Of a DNA stretch of 11,303 nt, positions 1 through 9,819 are shown piece by piece (the stretch's first letter is position 1; each line of letters starts with the position of its first letter). A program made the translations under genes and the position numbers. Under the pieces are notes generated by a model that was not told the DNA's origin, made no database searches, and saw nothing but the letters and a program-made list of their open reading frames with translations. The DNA is from an uncultured Ectothiorhodospiraceae bacterium (GTDB lineage Bacteria > Pseudomonadota > Gammaproteobacteria > UBA9214), in contig CAMYKJ010000086.1 in the NCBI GenBank assembly GCA_947258945.1, positions 1 to 11,303 on the forward strand, read 5' to 3'.

Positions 1-2355
1 GCCCGCATCGTCGGTGATGTCATCGGTAAGTATCACCCGCACGGCGATACCGCCGTGTATGACACCATCGTGCGCATGGCGCAGCCGTTCTCGCTGCGCT
101 ACATGCTGGTCGACGGGCAGGGCAACTTCGGTTCGGTGGATGGCGATTCGCCGGCGGCCATGCGCTATACCGAAGTGCGCATGGCGAAGATCGCGCATGA
201 ACTGATTGCCGATCTCGACAAGGAAACCGTCGACTTCATTCCCAACTACGACGAAACGGAACACGAACCCTCGGTGTTCCCGACGCGCGTCCCGAACCTG
301 CTGGTCAACGGATCCGCCGGCATCGCGGTGGGCATGGCGACCAATATCCCGCCGCACAACCTGGGCGAGATCATCAATGCCTGCCTGGCGCTGATCGAAA
401 ATCCGGATACCGAGGTCAGCGGCCTGATGGAGCATGTGCCGGGGCCGGACTTCCCGACCGCCGGCATCATCAACGGTGTACGCGGCATTCATGAGGCCTA
501 CCGGACCGGGCGCGGTCGCATCCACATCCGTGCCCGCAGCCATATCGAGGGCGACGACAGCAAGGGCCGGCAGCGGATCGTGGTTACCGAGTTGCCTTAC
601 CAGGTGAACAAGGCGCGGCTGCTGGAAAAGATCGCCGAGCTGGTCAAGGACAAGAAGATCGAGGGCATCTCCGGGCTGCGCGACGAGTCTGACAAGGACG
701 GCATGCGCATGGTGGTCGACCTCAAGCGTGGCGAGGTGGCCGAGGTCGTGCTGAACAACCTCTACCAGCATACCCAGCTGCAGAACGTGTTCGGCATCAA
801 CATGGTGGCGCTGGTTGACGGCCGGCCGCAGCTGCTGAACCTCAAGCAGTGCCTGGAAGCCTTTATCCGCCACCGCCGCGACGTGGTCACGCGGCGCACG
901 GTGTTCGACCTGCGCAAGGCGCGCCAGCGCGCCCACATCCTGGAAGGCCTGGCCGTGGCGCTGTCGAATATCGACGAGGTCATCCGCCTGATCAAGACCT
1001 CATCCAACCGCGCGCAGGCAAAGCAGGCGCTGATGGAGCGCAGCTGGATGCCGGGCATGGTCTCCGGCATGCTGGAGCGGGCCGGCGCCAGTGCCTCGCG
1101 ACCGGATGACCTGGCCGACGGCTTTGGCCTGATCGACGACGGTTACCGCCTGTCCGACCAGCAAACGCAGGCAATCCTCGAATTGCGCCTGCACCAGCTG
1201 ACCGGCCTGGAGCAGGACAAGATCGTTAACGAGTACCGCGAACTGCTCGACCTGATCGACAAGTTGCTCGCCATCCTCGAAAGCCCGGACCACCTGATGA
1301 AAGTGATCCGTGACGAACTCACCGAGCTGCGCGAGCAGTTCGCCGACGAGCGTCGTACCGAAATAATGACGGACCACCTCGACCTCGCCATCGAGGACCT
1401 GATCAACGAGGAAGACGTGGTGGTGACCCTGTCGCACGCGGGCTATGCGAAGTCGCAACCGCTCACGGATTACCGTGCGCAACGACGCGGCGGCCGTGGC
1501 AAGACGGCGGCCGGTGTGCGCGAAGAGGACTTCATCGACAAGCTGTTTATCGCCAGTACGCATGACACCATCCTGTGTTTCTCGAGTCGCGGCAAGGCGT
1601 ACTGGCTGAAGGTCTACGAGTTGCCGCAGGCCGGTCGCACGGCACGCGGGAAGCCGATCGTGAATCTGTTGCCGCTGGAAAACGGTGAGCGCATCAATGC
1701 GATCCTGCCAATCCGCGAGTTCTCGGCCGACCATTTTGTCTTCATGGCCACGGCCGGCGGCACGGTGAAGAAAACCGCGCTGTCAGGTTTCTCGCGTCCA
1801 CGCGCGAATGGCATCATCGCCATCGACCTGCGAGACAATGATTACCTGATCGATGTGGCAATTACCGATGGCGACAAGGACATCATGCTGTTCAGTGACG
1901 CGGGCAAGGTAATCCGCTTCGGTGAGGGCGATGTGCGGCAGATGGGGCGCACTGCCTGCGGCGTGCGTGGCATCAAGCTGCCGAAAGGCGGGCGTGTCAT
2001 CTCCCTGATCATTGCCAGTGACAGCCCGGTGCTGACCGCGACCGAAAACGGTTACGGCAAGCGCACGGCTGCTGACGACTACCCGGTCTACGGCCGCGGC
2101 GGACAGGGCGTTATTGCCATCCAGATCACGGAACGCAACGGTGCGGTAGTGGGCGCGGTGCCGGCCGACGACAATGACGAGGTCATGCTGATCAGCAGTG
2201 GCGGCACGCTGGTCAGGACGCGGGTGAACGAAATTTCCGTGATGGGCCGCAACACCCAGGGTGTACGGCTGATCTCGCTTGCCAATGACGAGGTCCTCGT
2301 CGGTATCGAGCGTATTCTCGAGGAGCAGGACGATGATGAGGCACAGGCTGAGTAG
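1..2355 (+). CDS. gyrA: DNA gyrase subunit A (5'-truncated by window edge)
   Basis: This is the breakage-reunion subunit of DNA gyrase, which with GyrB introduces negative supercoils using ATP. The frame is open from base 1 to the TAG at 2353-2355, giving 784 residues; the first residue corresponds to about residue 67 of E. coli GyrA, so the whole protein would be about 850 residues. The quinolone-resistance region is visible as [10 protein letters not shown]: Thr is at the E. coli Ser83 position and Asp at the Asp87 position. The active-site Tyr (E. coli Tyr122) is the TAT at 166-168 in AMRYTE. A canonical GyrA box, QRRGGRG, is at 1480-1500 and starts the C-terminal DNA-wrapping beta-pinwheel. 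The tail is acidic ([11 protein letters not shown]), as in many GyrA proteins. The gene is intact as far as it is visible. It is separated from serC by 200 bases that hold repeats. Confidence 0.98.
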   Translation, partial: ARIVGDVIGKYHPHGDTAVYDTIVRMAQPFSLRYMLVDGQGNFGSVDGDSPAAMRYTEVRMAKIAHELIADLDKETVDFIPNYDETEHEPSVFPTRVPNLLVNGSAGIAVGMATNIPPHNLGEIINACLALIENPDTEVSGLMEHVPGPDFPTAGIINGVRGIHEAYRTGRGRIHIRARSHIEGDDSKGRQRIVVTELPYQVNKARLLEKIAELVKDKKIEGISGLRDESDKDGMRMVVDLKRGEVAEVVLNNLYQHTQLQNVFGINMVALVDGRPQLLNLKQCLEAFIRHRRDVVTRRTVFDLRKARQRAHILEGLAVALSNIDEVIRLIKTSSNRAQAKQALMERSWMPGMVSGMLERAGASASRPDDLADGFGLIDDGYRLSDQQTQAILELRLHQLTGLEQDKIVNEYRELLDLIDKLLAILESPDHLMKVIRDELTELREQFADERRTEIMTDHLDLAIEDLINEEDVVVTLSHAGYAKSQPLTDYRAQRRGGRGKTAAGVREEDFIDKLFIASTHDTILCFSSRGKAYWLKVYELPQAGRTARGKPIVNLLPLENGERINAILPIREFSADHFVFMATAGGTVKKTALSGFSRPRANGIIAIDLRDNDYLIDVAITDGDKDIMLFSDAGKVIRFGEGDVRQMGRTACGVRGIKLPKGGRVISLIIASDSPVLTATENGYGKRTAADDYPVYGRGGQGVIAIQITERNGAVVGAVPADDNDEVMLISSGGTLVRTRVNEISVMGRNTQGVRLISLANDEVLVGIERILEEQDDDEAQAE

Positions 2356-2397
2356 AGTGAAATGCGCAAGAGATTTCTGAATGAATACAGGGAATTC

Positions 2398-2416
2398 CTT
2401 CTCCCTCCGGGAGAAG
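2398..2416. repeat. Small perfect hairpin, possible diverged REP copy
   Basis: Eight bases (CTTCTCCC, 2398-2405) pair perfectly with GGGAGAAG (2409-2416) around a TCC loop, 42 bases after the gyrA stop. No T-run follows, so it is a poor intrinsic terminator. Its C/T-rich arm and short loop resemble the CCCTCTCCC hairpins at 2516-2536 and 3790-3810, so it may be a diverged member of that family. That relation is inferred. Confidence 0.45.
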
Positions 2417-2500
2417 ACCACGACTGCATGGGCGCAGGAGGTAGAGCAATGCACGGAGCAATTGCCGAGGATGAGGGGATTTATTCAGGCAGTTATTCTG

Positions 2501-2538
2501 ATCCCCTCTCCCCAACCCTCTCCCGAAGGGAGAGGGGG
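2501..2538 (+). repeat. REP-like palindromic repeat, copy 1
   Basis: A tail (ATCCCCTCTCCCCAA) is followed by a hairpin in which CCCTCTCCC (2516-2524) pairs with GGGAGAGGG (2528-2536) around GAA. Bases 2501-2520 are identical to the reverse complement of 3728-3747, and the hairpin arms and loop are identical to those at 3790-3810, so three copies of one family lie within 1.3 kb. This copy ends 17 bases before the serC GTG and only 5 bases before its Shine-Dalgarno sequence (GGAG, 2544-2547). It could stabilise the 3' end of gyrA mRNA or affect serC translation; both roles are inferred. Confidence 0.8.
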
Positions 2539-2555
2539 TTGCCGGAGTACTGAAA

Positions 2556-3638
2556 GTGGCGACTGTATACAATTTCAGTGCCGGCCCCGCCATGTTGCCG
2601 GTGCCCGTCATGGAGCAGGCGCGCGAGGAACTGCTCGACTGGCACAGCACCGGTATGTCGGTGATGGAAATGAGCCACCGCAGCAAGGAATACCTGTCGA
2701 TCGCGACGCAGGCGGAGGCGGACCTGCGCGGCCTGCTCGAGATTCCCGACAACTACCATGTGCTGTTTCTGCAGGGTGGCGCCACCAGCCAGTTTGCCAT
2801 GGTGCCGCACAACCTGCTGCGGGGTAAGACGGGGGCCGATTACATCAACACCGGCGCATGGTCGAAGAAGGCGATCAAGGAGGCGCGGCGTTACTGTGAT
2901 GTGAATGTCGCCGCCGATTCCGATGACACGAATTACAGCACTGTTCCCGACCGGGCCGAGTGGCATCTCGAAGACAATGCCGCCTACGTGCACTACACCC
3001 CGAACGAGACCATCGGCGGGGTCGAGTTTCATTCCATTCCGGATACCGGTGATGTGCCGCTGGTCGCCGATATGTCATCCACCATCCTGTCGCGCCCGCT
3101 CGACGTGGCGCGCTTCGGTGTCATCTATGCCGGCGCGCAGAAAAATATCGGGCCGGCCGGCCTGACCGTGGTGATTGTGCGTGACGACCTGGTCGGCGAG
3201 ACGCTGGATTTCACGCCCACCATGTTCGACTACAAGGCGCATGCCGATAACGGCTCCATGCTGAATACACCACCGACCTTTGCCTGGTACCTGGCCGGGC
3301 TGGTATTCAAATGGATAGCGGACCAGGGAGGACTGGTCGCCATGGCGGAAATCAACCGGCGCAAGTCCCGGCGCCTGTATGACGCGATCGACGCATCCGC
3401 TTTTTACGCCAGCCCGGTCGACGCCGCCTGCCGCTCCTGGATGAACGTGCCGTTTATCCTGGCCGATGACGGGCTGGATGGGGATTTCCTGGCACAGGCA
3501 AAGTCGGCGGGTCTGCTGAATCTCAAGGGGCATCGCTCGGTGGGCGGCATGCGCGCGAGCATTTACAATGCCATGCCGGAGAAGGGCGTCGATGCCCTGA
3601 TCAGCTTCATGGGGGAATTCGAACGCACGCATGGGTGA
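2556..3638 (+). CDS. serC: Phosphoserine aminotransferase
   Basis: SerC is a PLP-dependent class V aminotransferase that converts 3-phosphohydroxypyruvate and glutamate to phosphoserine, the second step of serine synthesis; in many proteobacteria it also acts on the 4-phosphoerythronate-derived substrate in PLP synthesis. The protein has 360 residues, close to the 362 of E. coli. Visible family signatures are the N-terminal FSAGPAMLP, GGATSQFAM near residue 75, the PLP-binding Lys196 in GAQKNIGPAG (codon 3141-3143) and the C-terminal HRSVGGMRASIYNAMP. The start is GTG, chosen because GGAG at 2544-2547 lies 8 bases upstream and the protein begins with the usual MATVYNFSAGP. The frame is intact, and serA, which makes its substrate, follows after 312 bases. 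Confidence 0.97.
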   Translation: MATVYNFSAGPAMLPVPVMEQAREELLDWHSTGMSVMEMSHRSKEYLSIATQAEADLRGLLEIPDNYHVLFLQGGATSQFAMVPHNLLRGKTGADYINTGAWSKKAIKEARRYCDVNVAADSDDTNYSTVPDRAEWHLEDNAAYVHYTPNETIGGVEFHSIPDTGDVPLVADMSSTILSRPLDVARFGVIYAGAQKNIGPAGLTVVIVRDDLVGETLDFTPTMFDYKAHADNGSMLNTPPTFAWYLAGLVFKWIADQGGLVAMAEINRRKSRRLYDAIDASAFYASPVDAACRSWMNVPFILADDGLDGDFLAQAKSAGLLNLKGHRSVGGMRASIYNAMPEKGVDALISFMGEFERTHG

Positions 3639-3710
3639 ATATCAGCGGTTACCTTCAGCGTAAATGCGCAATGGGCGAATAACACGTAGTTTTTAACAAC
3701 TACTCTATAC

Positions 3711-3747
3711 TCCCTCCCCCTGAGGGGGAGGGTTGGGGAGAGGGGAT
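3711..3747 (-). repeat. REP-like palindromic repeat, copy 2 (inverted)
   Basis: A perfect hairpin is formed by CCCTCCCCC (3712-3720) and GGGGGAGGG (3724-3732) around TGA. Read on the minus strand, the tail at 3728-3747 is identical over 20 bases to copy 1 at 2501-2520, while the hairpin arm has diverged. With copy 3 it forms a tail-to-tail pair across a 30-base AT-rich spacer (3748-3777), an arrangement like the BIME pairs of enterobacterial REP sequences. It could act as a 3' end stabiliser of serC mRNA; that is inferred. Confidence 0.8.
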
Positions 3748-3777
3748 AAAAAATTGTTTCATAAAACGATTAATATT

Positions 3778-3811
3778 CCCTCTCCCTGTCCCTCTCCCGA
3801 AGGGAGAGGGG
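3778..3811 (+). repeat. REP-like palindromic repeat, copy 3
   Basis: The tail CCCTCTCCCTGT precedes a hairpin in which CCCTCTCCC (3790-3798) pairs with GGGAGAGGG (3802-3810) around GAA. The stem and loop are identical to copy 1. The tail also starts with CCCTCTCCC (3778-3786), so either copy of that 9-mer could pair with the GGGAGAGGG arm. No T-run follows, which argues against a simple intrinsic terminator. Confidence 0.8.
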
Positions 3812-3950
3812 ATCGCTACTCTTTGTGTCCTCTGCACATTTGCAGTGAGAATATTTTTCAGACATGAAGAGAAGTAAAGGGGGCTGCTCCCTTTTCCCGG
3901 AATAGATTTTGTATTCTTCGTGCACTTTGCGGTAAGGCCTGTTTATTGAC

Positions 3951-5010
3951 ATGAAAAAGATACTGACACTGAACAACATTTCTCCCGTCGGGCTGGAGCA
4001 CTTCCCGCGCGATGCCTACGAGGTCGCCTCGGAGATCCAGCACCCGGACGCGATTCTCCTGCGTTCGCACAACATGCATGACATGGAGGTGCCGCCTTCG
4101 GTCCAGGCCATCGGTCGTGCCGGTGCGGGCGTCAACAATATTCCGGTCGAGCGCATGAGCGAGGCCGGTATTGCCGTGTTCAACGCGCCCGGCGCCAACG
4201 CCAATGCGGTCAAGGAACTGGTCATCGCCGGTATGCTGATCGGCTCGCGCAACCTTTGCCAGGCATGGGATTTCGCGCGCCGGCTGGAGGGCGACGATGC
4301 GGCCATCCACAAGGCGGTCGAGGCCGGCAAGAAACAGTTCGTCGGTTTTGAGTTGCCGGGCAAAACGCTGGGCGTTGTCGGTCTGGGCGCCATCGGCGTG
4401 CAGGTCGCGAATGGTGCGCTGGCCCAGGGTATGAACGTGATCGGTTTCGATCCGGATATCACGGTCAAGCGTGCCTGGGAAATGTCCTCGCAGGTTCGCC
4501 AGGCGGCCAGCATCGAGGAACATACTCAATTTCTCGCGCGACGGTGTGGTCGACGATGCGTCCATCGTCGAGGCAATCGACGACGGCAGGGTATATGCCT
4601 ACATCTGTGACTTCCCGAACAACCTGCTCAAGGACCACCCTCGTGTGGTGACGCTGCCGCATCTCGGTGCATCGACACAGCAGGCCGAGGAAAACTGTGC
4701 GGTGATGGTGGTCGAACAGGTGCGCGATTACCTGGAGAACGGCAATGTCCGCAATTCGGTCAACTTCCCCGAACTGTTCATGGCCCGTAACGGCGGTTTC
4801 CGCGTTGCCATCGTCAATGCAAACGTGCCCAATATGCTGGGCCAGATCTCGACCTGCATGGCGGATGCCGGCCTGAATATTCTTGACATGCTTAACAAGT
4901 CGCGCGGCGAGCTCGCCTACACGCTGGTCGATGCTGACACCGCGCTGTCCGGGGATTGTGTCGAGCTGATTGCCGCGATCGACGGTGTCCTGAATGTGCG
5001 CGCACTGTGA
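3951..5010 (+). pseudogene. serA: D-3-phosphoglycerate dehydrogenase, internal deletion with frameshift
   Basis: The product belongs to the short PGDH type with one C-terminal ACT domain, which oxidises 3-phosphoglycerate to 3-phosphohydroxypyruvate with NAD, the first step of serine synthesis. The first part (3951 to about 4520, 190 residues, ending ASIEE) contains the start MKKILTLNNIS, the substrate-domain motif GRAGAGVNN and the Rossmann motif GLGAIG (4380-4397). The second part resumes in another frame at 4522 with ILNFSRDGVVDD and keeps the active-site Arg, the His of LPHLGAST (4660-4662) and the ACT domain beginning FRVAIVNANVPNMLG. Between the parts the family normally has about 35 residues including an HVPL-type motif of the nucleotide-binding fold. 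They are absent here, and the frame change requires a loss of 3n+2 bases. The parts total 352 residues against roughly 387 expected. As written the enzyme cannot be made. A true deletion and an assembly error are both possible. Confidence 0.9.
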
Positions 5011-5018
5011 AAGTATAA

Positions 5019-5041
5019 AAAAAGGGGTCTGACCCCTTTTT
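5019..5041 (+). terminator. Perfect 23-base palindrome, terminator-like or repeat
   Basis: AAAAAGGGGTC (5019-5029) is the exact reverse complement of GACCCCTTTTT (5031-5041) around a single T, starting 8 bases after the serA stop and ending 16 bases before the pheA ATG. A GC-rich stem followed by five Ts fits a Rho-independent terminator, and the A-run would make it act on either strand. A very similar GGGGTC/GACCCC palindrome with A and T flanks is, from memory, a common interspersed repeat in proteobacteria, so it may be a mobile palindrome rather than a native terminator. Confidence 0.65.
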
Positions 5042-5057
5042 CTTCGAGTTGATATAT

Positions 5058-6140
5058 ATGGGTACTGACGACAAGTTGTCTGAATTGCGCGCGCGCATCG
5101 ACGCACTGGATGAGCAGATCCAGGCACTGATCAACGAGCGTGCCGCGTGCGCGCAGGCGGTTGCCGGTGTCAAGCTGGAGGCGGACGAAGATACGCATTT
5201 CTATCGTCCCGAGCGCGAGGTCGCCATCCTGCGCAGGGTCAGCGAGCGCAATGCCGGTCCGTTGCCGGACGAGGAAATGGCGCGGCTGTTCCGCGAAATC
5301 ATGTCGGCCTGCCTGGCGCTGGAAAAGCCGCTGACCATTGCCTATCTTGGTCCCGAGGGCACCTTCACCCAGTCGGCCGCCCTGAAACAGTTCGGTCACT
5401 CGGTTGAAACGGTTGCGCTGGACGGTATCGACGATGTGTTCCGCGAGGTCGAGGCGGGTGCGGCCGACTATGGCGTGGTGCCAGTCGAGAATTCCACCGA
5501 GGGCGTGGTGCGCCACACGCTCGACCTGTTCCAGAACTCACCGCTGCATGTCTGCGGCGAAGTGCAGCTGCGCATTCATCATCACCTGCTGGTGCGTGAG
5601 GGCAATTTCCCGATCACACAGGTGCTGGCGCACCAGCAGGCGCTGGCACAGTGCCGCGCCTGGCTGGAGGCAAACCTGCCCAGCGCAGTGCACGTGGCGG
5701 TCGCCAGCAATGCGGAGGCTGCCCGGCTGGCCAGTGAGACGGATGGCGCAGGGGCAATCGCCAGCGAGACCGCTGCCGAGCTTTACGGCCTGGTCATTCG
5801 CGATCGCAACATCGAGGACGAGCCGGACAATACCACGCGTTTCCTCGTCATCGGCAGGCAGGCCGCGCTGTCCAGTGGCAACGACCTGACCTCGCTGCTG
5901 ATCTCGGTGCGCAACAAGCCCGGAACCCTCTACCAGATGCTGCAGCATATCGCCCGGCACGGTGTCAGCATGACGCGCATCGAGTCGCGTCCGTCGCGCA
6001 AGGGTGTTTGGGATTACCTGTTTTATATCGACGTCGAGGGCCACCGGGATGATCCGCCGGTGGCGGCGGCGCTGGCGGACCTCGAGAAGGAGGCGTTTGC
6101 CGTCAAGGTGCTCGGGTCCTATCCGCGGGCGGTGATTTGA
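5058..6140 (+). CDS. pheA: P-protein: chorismate mutase / prephenate dehydratase
   Basis: This bifunctional cytoplasmic enzyme converts chorismate to prephenate and then to phenylpyruvate for phenylalanine synthesis. The protein has 360 residues. Residues 1-90 are an AroQ-type all-helical chorismate mutase (LRARIDALDEQI, then ERAACAQAV). The prephenate dehydratase domain starts at about residue 92 with the signature LGPEGTFTQSA and includes the catalytic TRF motif at 260-262. An ACT regulatory domain begins near residue 278 (SVRNKPGTLYQML) and carries the ESRP motif (309-312) tied to phenylalanine feedback binding, so allosteric inhibition by Phe is expected. ATG 5058 was chosen over an in-frame TTG at 5049 because MGTDDKLSELRARID is the usual family beginning. 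The Shine-Dalgarno is weak (GAG at 5046-5048). A palindrome just upstream may limit read-through from serA. Confidence 0.97.
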   Translation: MGTDDKLSELRARIDALDEQIQALINERAACAQAVAGVKLEADEDTHFYRPEREVAILRRVSERNAGPLPDEEMARLFREIMSACLALEKPLTIAYLGPEGTFTQSAALKQFGHSVETVALDGIDDVFREVEAGAADYGVVPVENSTEGVVRHTLDLFQNSPLHVCGEVQLRIHHHLLVREGNFPITQVLAHQQALAQCRAWLEANLPSAVHVAVASNAEAARLASETDGAGAIASETAAELYGLVIRDRNIEDEPDNTTRFLVIGRQAALSSGNDLTSLLISVRNKPGTLYQMLQHIARHGVSMTRIESRPSRKGVWDYLFYIDVEGHRDDPPVAAALADLEKEAFAVKVLGSYPRAVI

Positions 6141-6156
6141 TTACATAATAATACCT

Positions 6157-6200
6157 GGCACAAGGACGCAAAGAAGAAAACGCCACAGAGGACGCAGAGT
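6157..6200 (+). repeat. Imperfect direct repeat of a CAC-AGGACGC-AAG motif
   Basis: CACAAGGACGCAAAG (6159-6173) recurs as CACAGAGGACGCAGAG (6184-6199), differing by one inserted base and one substitution. The reverse complement of 3820-3836 (GCAGAGGACACAAAGAG) resembles the second unit, which suggests pieces of one interspersed repeat in two intergenic gaps. No coding potential or promoter is evident here. Confidence 0.5.
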
Positions 6201-6241
6201 AAACCGGAATATAATTGCTGCATGCCGTGTCCACCTCCGAG

Positions 6242-6393
6242 GTCATTCCCGCGAAGGCGGGGATCCAGCGTAAATCTTGTTGTTGCTGTCAATATACACA
6301 ACAGGTGTTAAAACTGTGCAAGGAAATATGGACTGGTCGGACTTTATTGCGGTTGCAGTTTTAACGCTGGATCCCCGCCTTCGCGGGGATGAC
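6242..6393. repeat. 152-base MITE-like element or REP pair with 30-base inverted ends
   Basis: The 30 bases at 6242-6271 (GTCATTCCCGCGAAGG onward) match the reverse complement of 6364-6393 with one difference (T/C). Each end is itself a hairpin: ATCCCCGC (6371-6378) pairs with GCGGGGAT (6383-6390) around CTTC, and the left end does the same with one wobble. Inside, GTTAAAACTG (6307-6316) pairs with CAGTTTTAAC (6356-6365), overlapping the right end. No ORF for a transposase lies inside and no clear target duplication is seen. It could be a miniature transposable element or two inverted REP-type units. It fills half of the 303-base pheA-hisC gap; the rest (6141-6241 and 6394-6443) shows only the direct repeat at 6157-6200. 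Confidence 0.85.
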
Positions 6394-6443
6394 GGTTCGT
6401 TTAGGCGCCATTGTCTCCGGGGCAATGGCAAATGCATTTCTGG

Positions 6444-7570
6444 ATGATGACGTCACCATCAGAAAATAATTTCCTAGAGCTCGCCGCACCCGGCGTGCGT
6501 GCGCTGCAGCCGTACCAGCCGGGCAAACCGGTGGAGGAGCTGGAGCGCGAGTTCGGTATCCGCGATGCGATCAAGCTCGCATCGAACGAGAATCCGTTCG
6601 GTCCGAGCCCGCTGGCGGTGGCCGCGGCGAACGCCGTCATACCGACCATGACCCGCTATCCGGAAGGCAGCGGCCACCGGCTGGTGGCGCGGCTCGCACG
6701 CCGGCACGGCGTTGTGCCGGAATGTATTACCCTCGGTAACGGTTCCAATGATGTCCTCGACCTGGTCGCGCGCGTGTTCCTCACCCCGGCACACGAGGCC
6801 ATCTATTCACAGCACGCCTTTGCCGTGTACCCGATCTCGGTACAGGCTGCCGGTGCACGCGCGCAGGTGGCGCCGGCCCATGACGGCAGTCGCGGACCGG
6901 CCTACGGTCACGATCTCGAGGCCATGCACGATCGGGTCGGGCCGGACACGCGCGTCGTGTTCATTGCCAACCCGAACAACCCGACCGGTGGCTGGCTGGC
7001 GACGGACGCGCTGGAGAATTTCATAGCCGCCATGCCGGCGCATGTCATGGTGGTGGTCGACGAGGCCTATTTCGAATATGTCGGCGAGCCGGCCTACCCG
7101 GATACCACGCAGTGGCTGGAGCGGTTTCCCAACCTGATCGTGACGAGGACTTTTTCCAAGGCCTATGGCCTGGCGGGCCTGCGCGTGGGTTATGCGCTGT
7201 CCCACCCGGACGTGGCGGGGCTGCTGAATCGCGTGCGCCAGCCGTTCAACGTGAACCTGGTCGCGCAGGCGGCCGCACTGGCGGCGCTCGATGATGACGC
7301 ATACCTGGCCAGCAGCGTCAGCCGTAACCGCGAAGGGTTGCGCCAGCTGCTGGACGGGTTCAGTGCACTCGATCTGTCCTGGATCGATACGGTCGGCAAT
7401 TTTGTCGCGGTCGATACCGGCCGCTCCGCTGCAGAAGTGTATGCCGCCCTGTTGCGCGAGGGTGTCATCGTGCGCCCGATAGCGAACTATGCAATGCCGA
7501 ATCACTTGCGTATAACAGTAGGCAGTAGTGAGGAAAATGCGCGCTGCCTGGCTGCGCTGGGAAAGGTCCT

Positions 7571-7574
<4 letters not shown>
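6444..7574 (+). CDS. hisC: Histidinol-phosphate aminotransferase family (aromatic aminotransferase role likely)
   Basis: This is a PLP-dependent fold-type I aminotransferase of the HisC family, 376 residues. Such enzymes convert imidazole acetol phosphate to histidinol phosphate; copies placed between pheA and tyrA are widely thought to transaminate phenylpyruvate or 4-hydroxyphenylpyruvate, or to do both jobs. Visible motifs are LASNENPFGPSP near the N terminus, NPNNPTG at 176-182, DEAYFEY from Asp206 to Tyr212, and the PLP-binding Lys239 in TFSKAYGLAGLRVGYA. The C terminus has the typical LRITVGSSEEN. The start is the first of two adjacent ATGs (6444 or 6447); upstream in-frame codons to TTG 6411 encode a tail that is not family-like. 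No good Shine-Dalgarno precedes 6444. The inverted-repeat element ends 50 bases upstream, and the stop overlaps the tyrA start. Confidence 0.95.
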
Positions 7575-9758
<2,184 letters not shown>

Positions 9759-9775
9759 GGTGCGCTCCGCGCACC
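9759..9775 (+). repeat. Short GC hairpin directly after the aroA stop
   Basis: GGTGCGC (9759-9765) pairs perfectly with GCGCACC (9769-9775) around TCC, starting at the base after the TAG. No T-run follows, so it is not a standard intrinsic terminator. The form GTAGGGTGCGC is reminiscent of a common proteobacterial interspersed repeat (from memory), and the aroA stop codon may be part of it. The remaining 44 bases before cmk show nothing else. Confidence 0.6.
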
Positions 9776-9819
9776 GTGCCTGCCACATGAAACGCACTCC
9801 ACAATGACTGGCTAAATCA

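Larger units (their letters stand above)
3639..3950. other. 312-base serC-serA spacer rich in repeats
   Basis: No gene is credible here. From left to right it holds a weak hairpin (GTAGTT 3686-3691 with AACTAC 3698-3703), two REP-like repeats facing each other (3711-3747 and 3778-3811), a segment CTCTTTGTGTCCTCTGC (3820-3836) whose reverse complement resembles part of 6184-6199, and a hairpin AAAGGG (3876-3881) with CCCTTT (3889-3894). The stretch before serA is AT-rich. TATACT at 3706-3711 resembles a -10 box but has no convincing -35. No clear promoter for serA could be assigned. Confidence 0.7.

Noticed and set aside
1000..1734. Minus-strand open frame of 244 codons inside gyrA
   Set aside because: Antisense shadow of conserved GyrA sequence with no recognisable domain or ribosome binding site.
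2362..2553. Small plus-strand open frame between gyrA and serC
   Set aside because: It runs through the hairpin repeats, has no convincing Shine-Dalgarno and no protein features.
3683..3711. Promoter with TATACT at 3706-3711 before serA
   Set aside because: No acceptable -35 box lies 16-18 bases upstream, and the match falls at the edge of a REP hairpin.
2501..3811. CRISPR array from repeated CCCTCTCCC units
   Set aside because: Copies are few, irregularly spaced, in both orientations, partly inside different gene junctions, and without similar-length spacers or cas genes.
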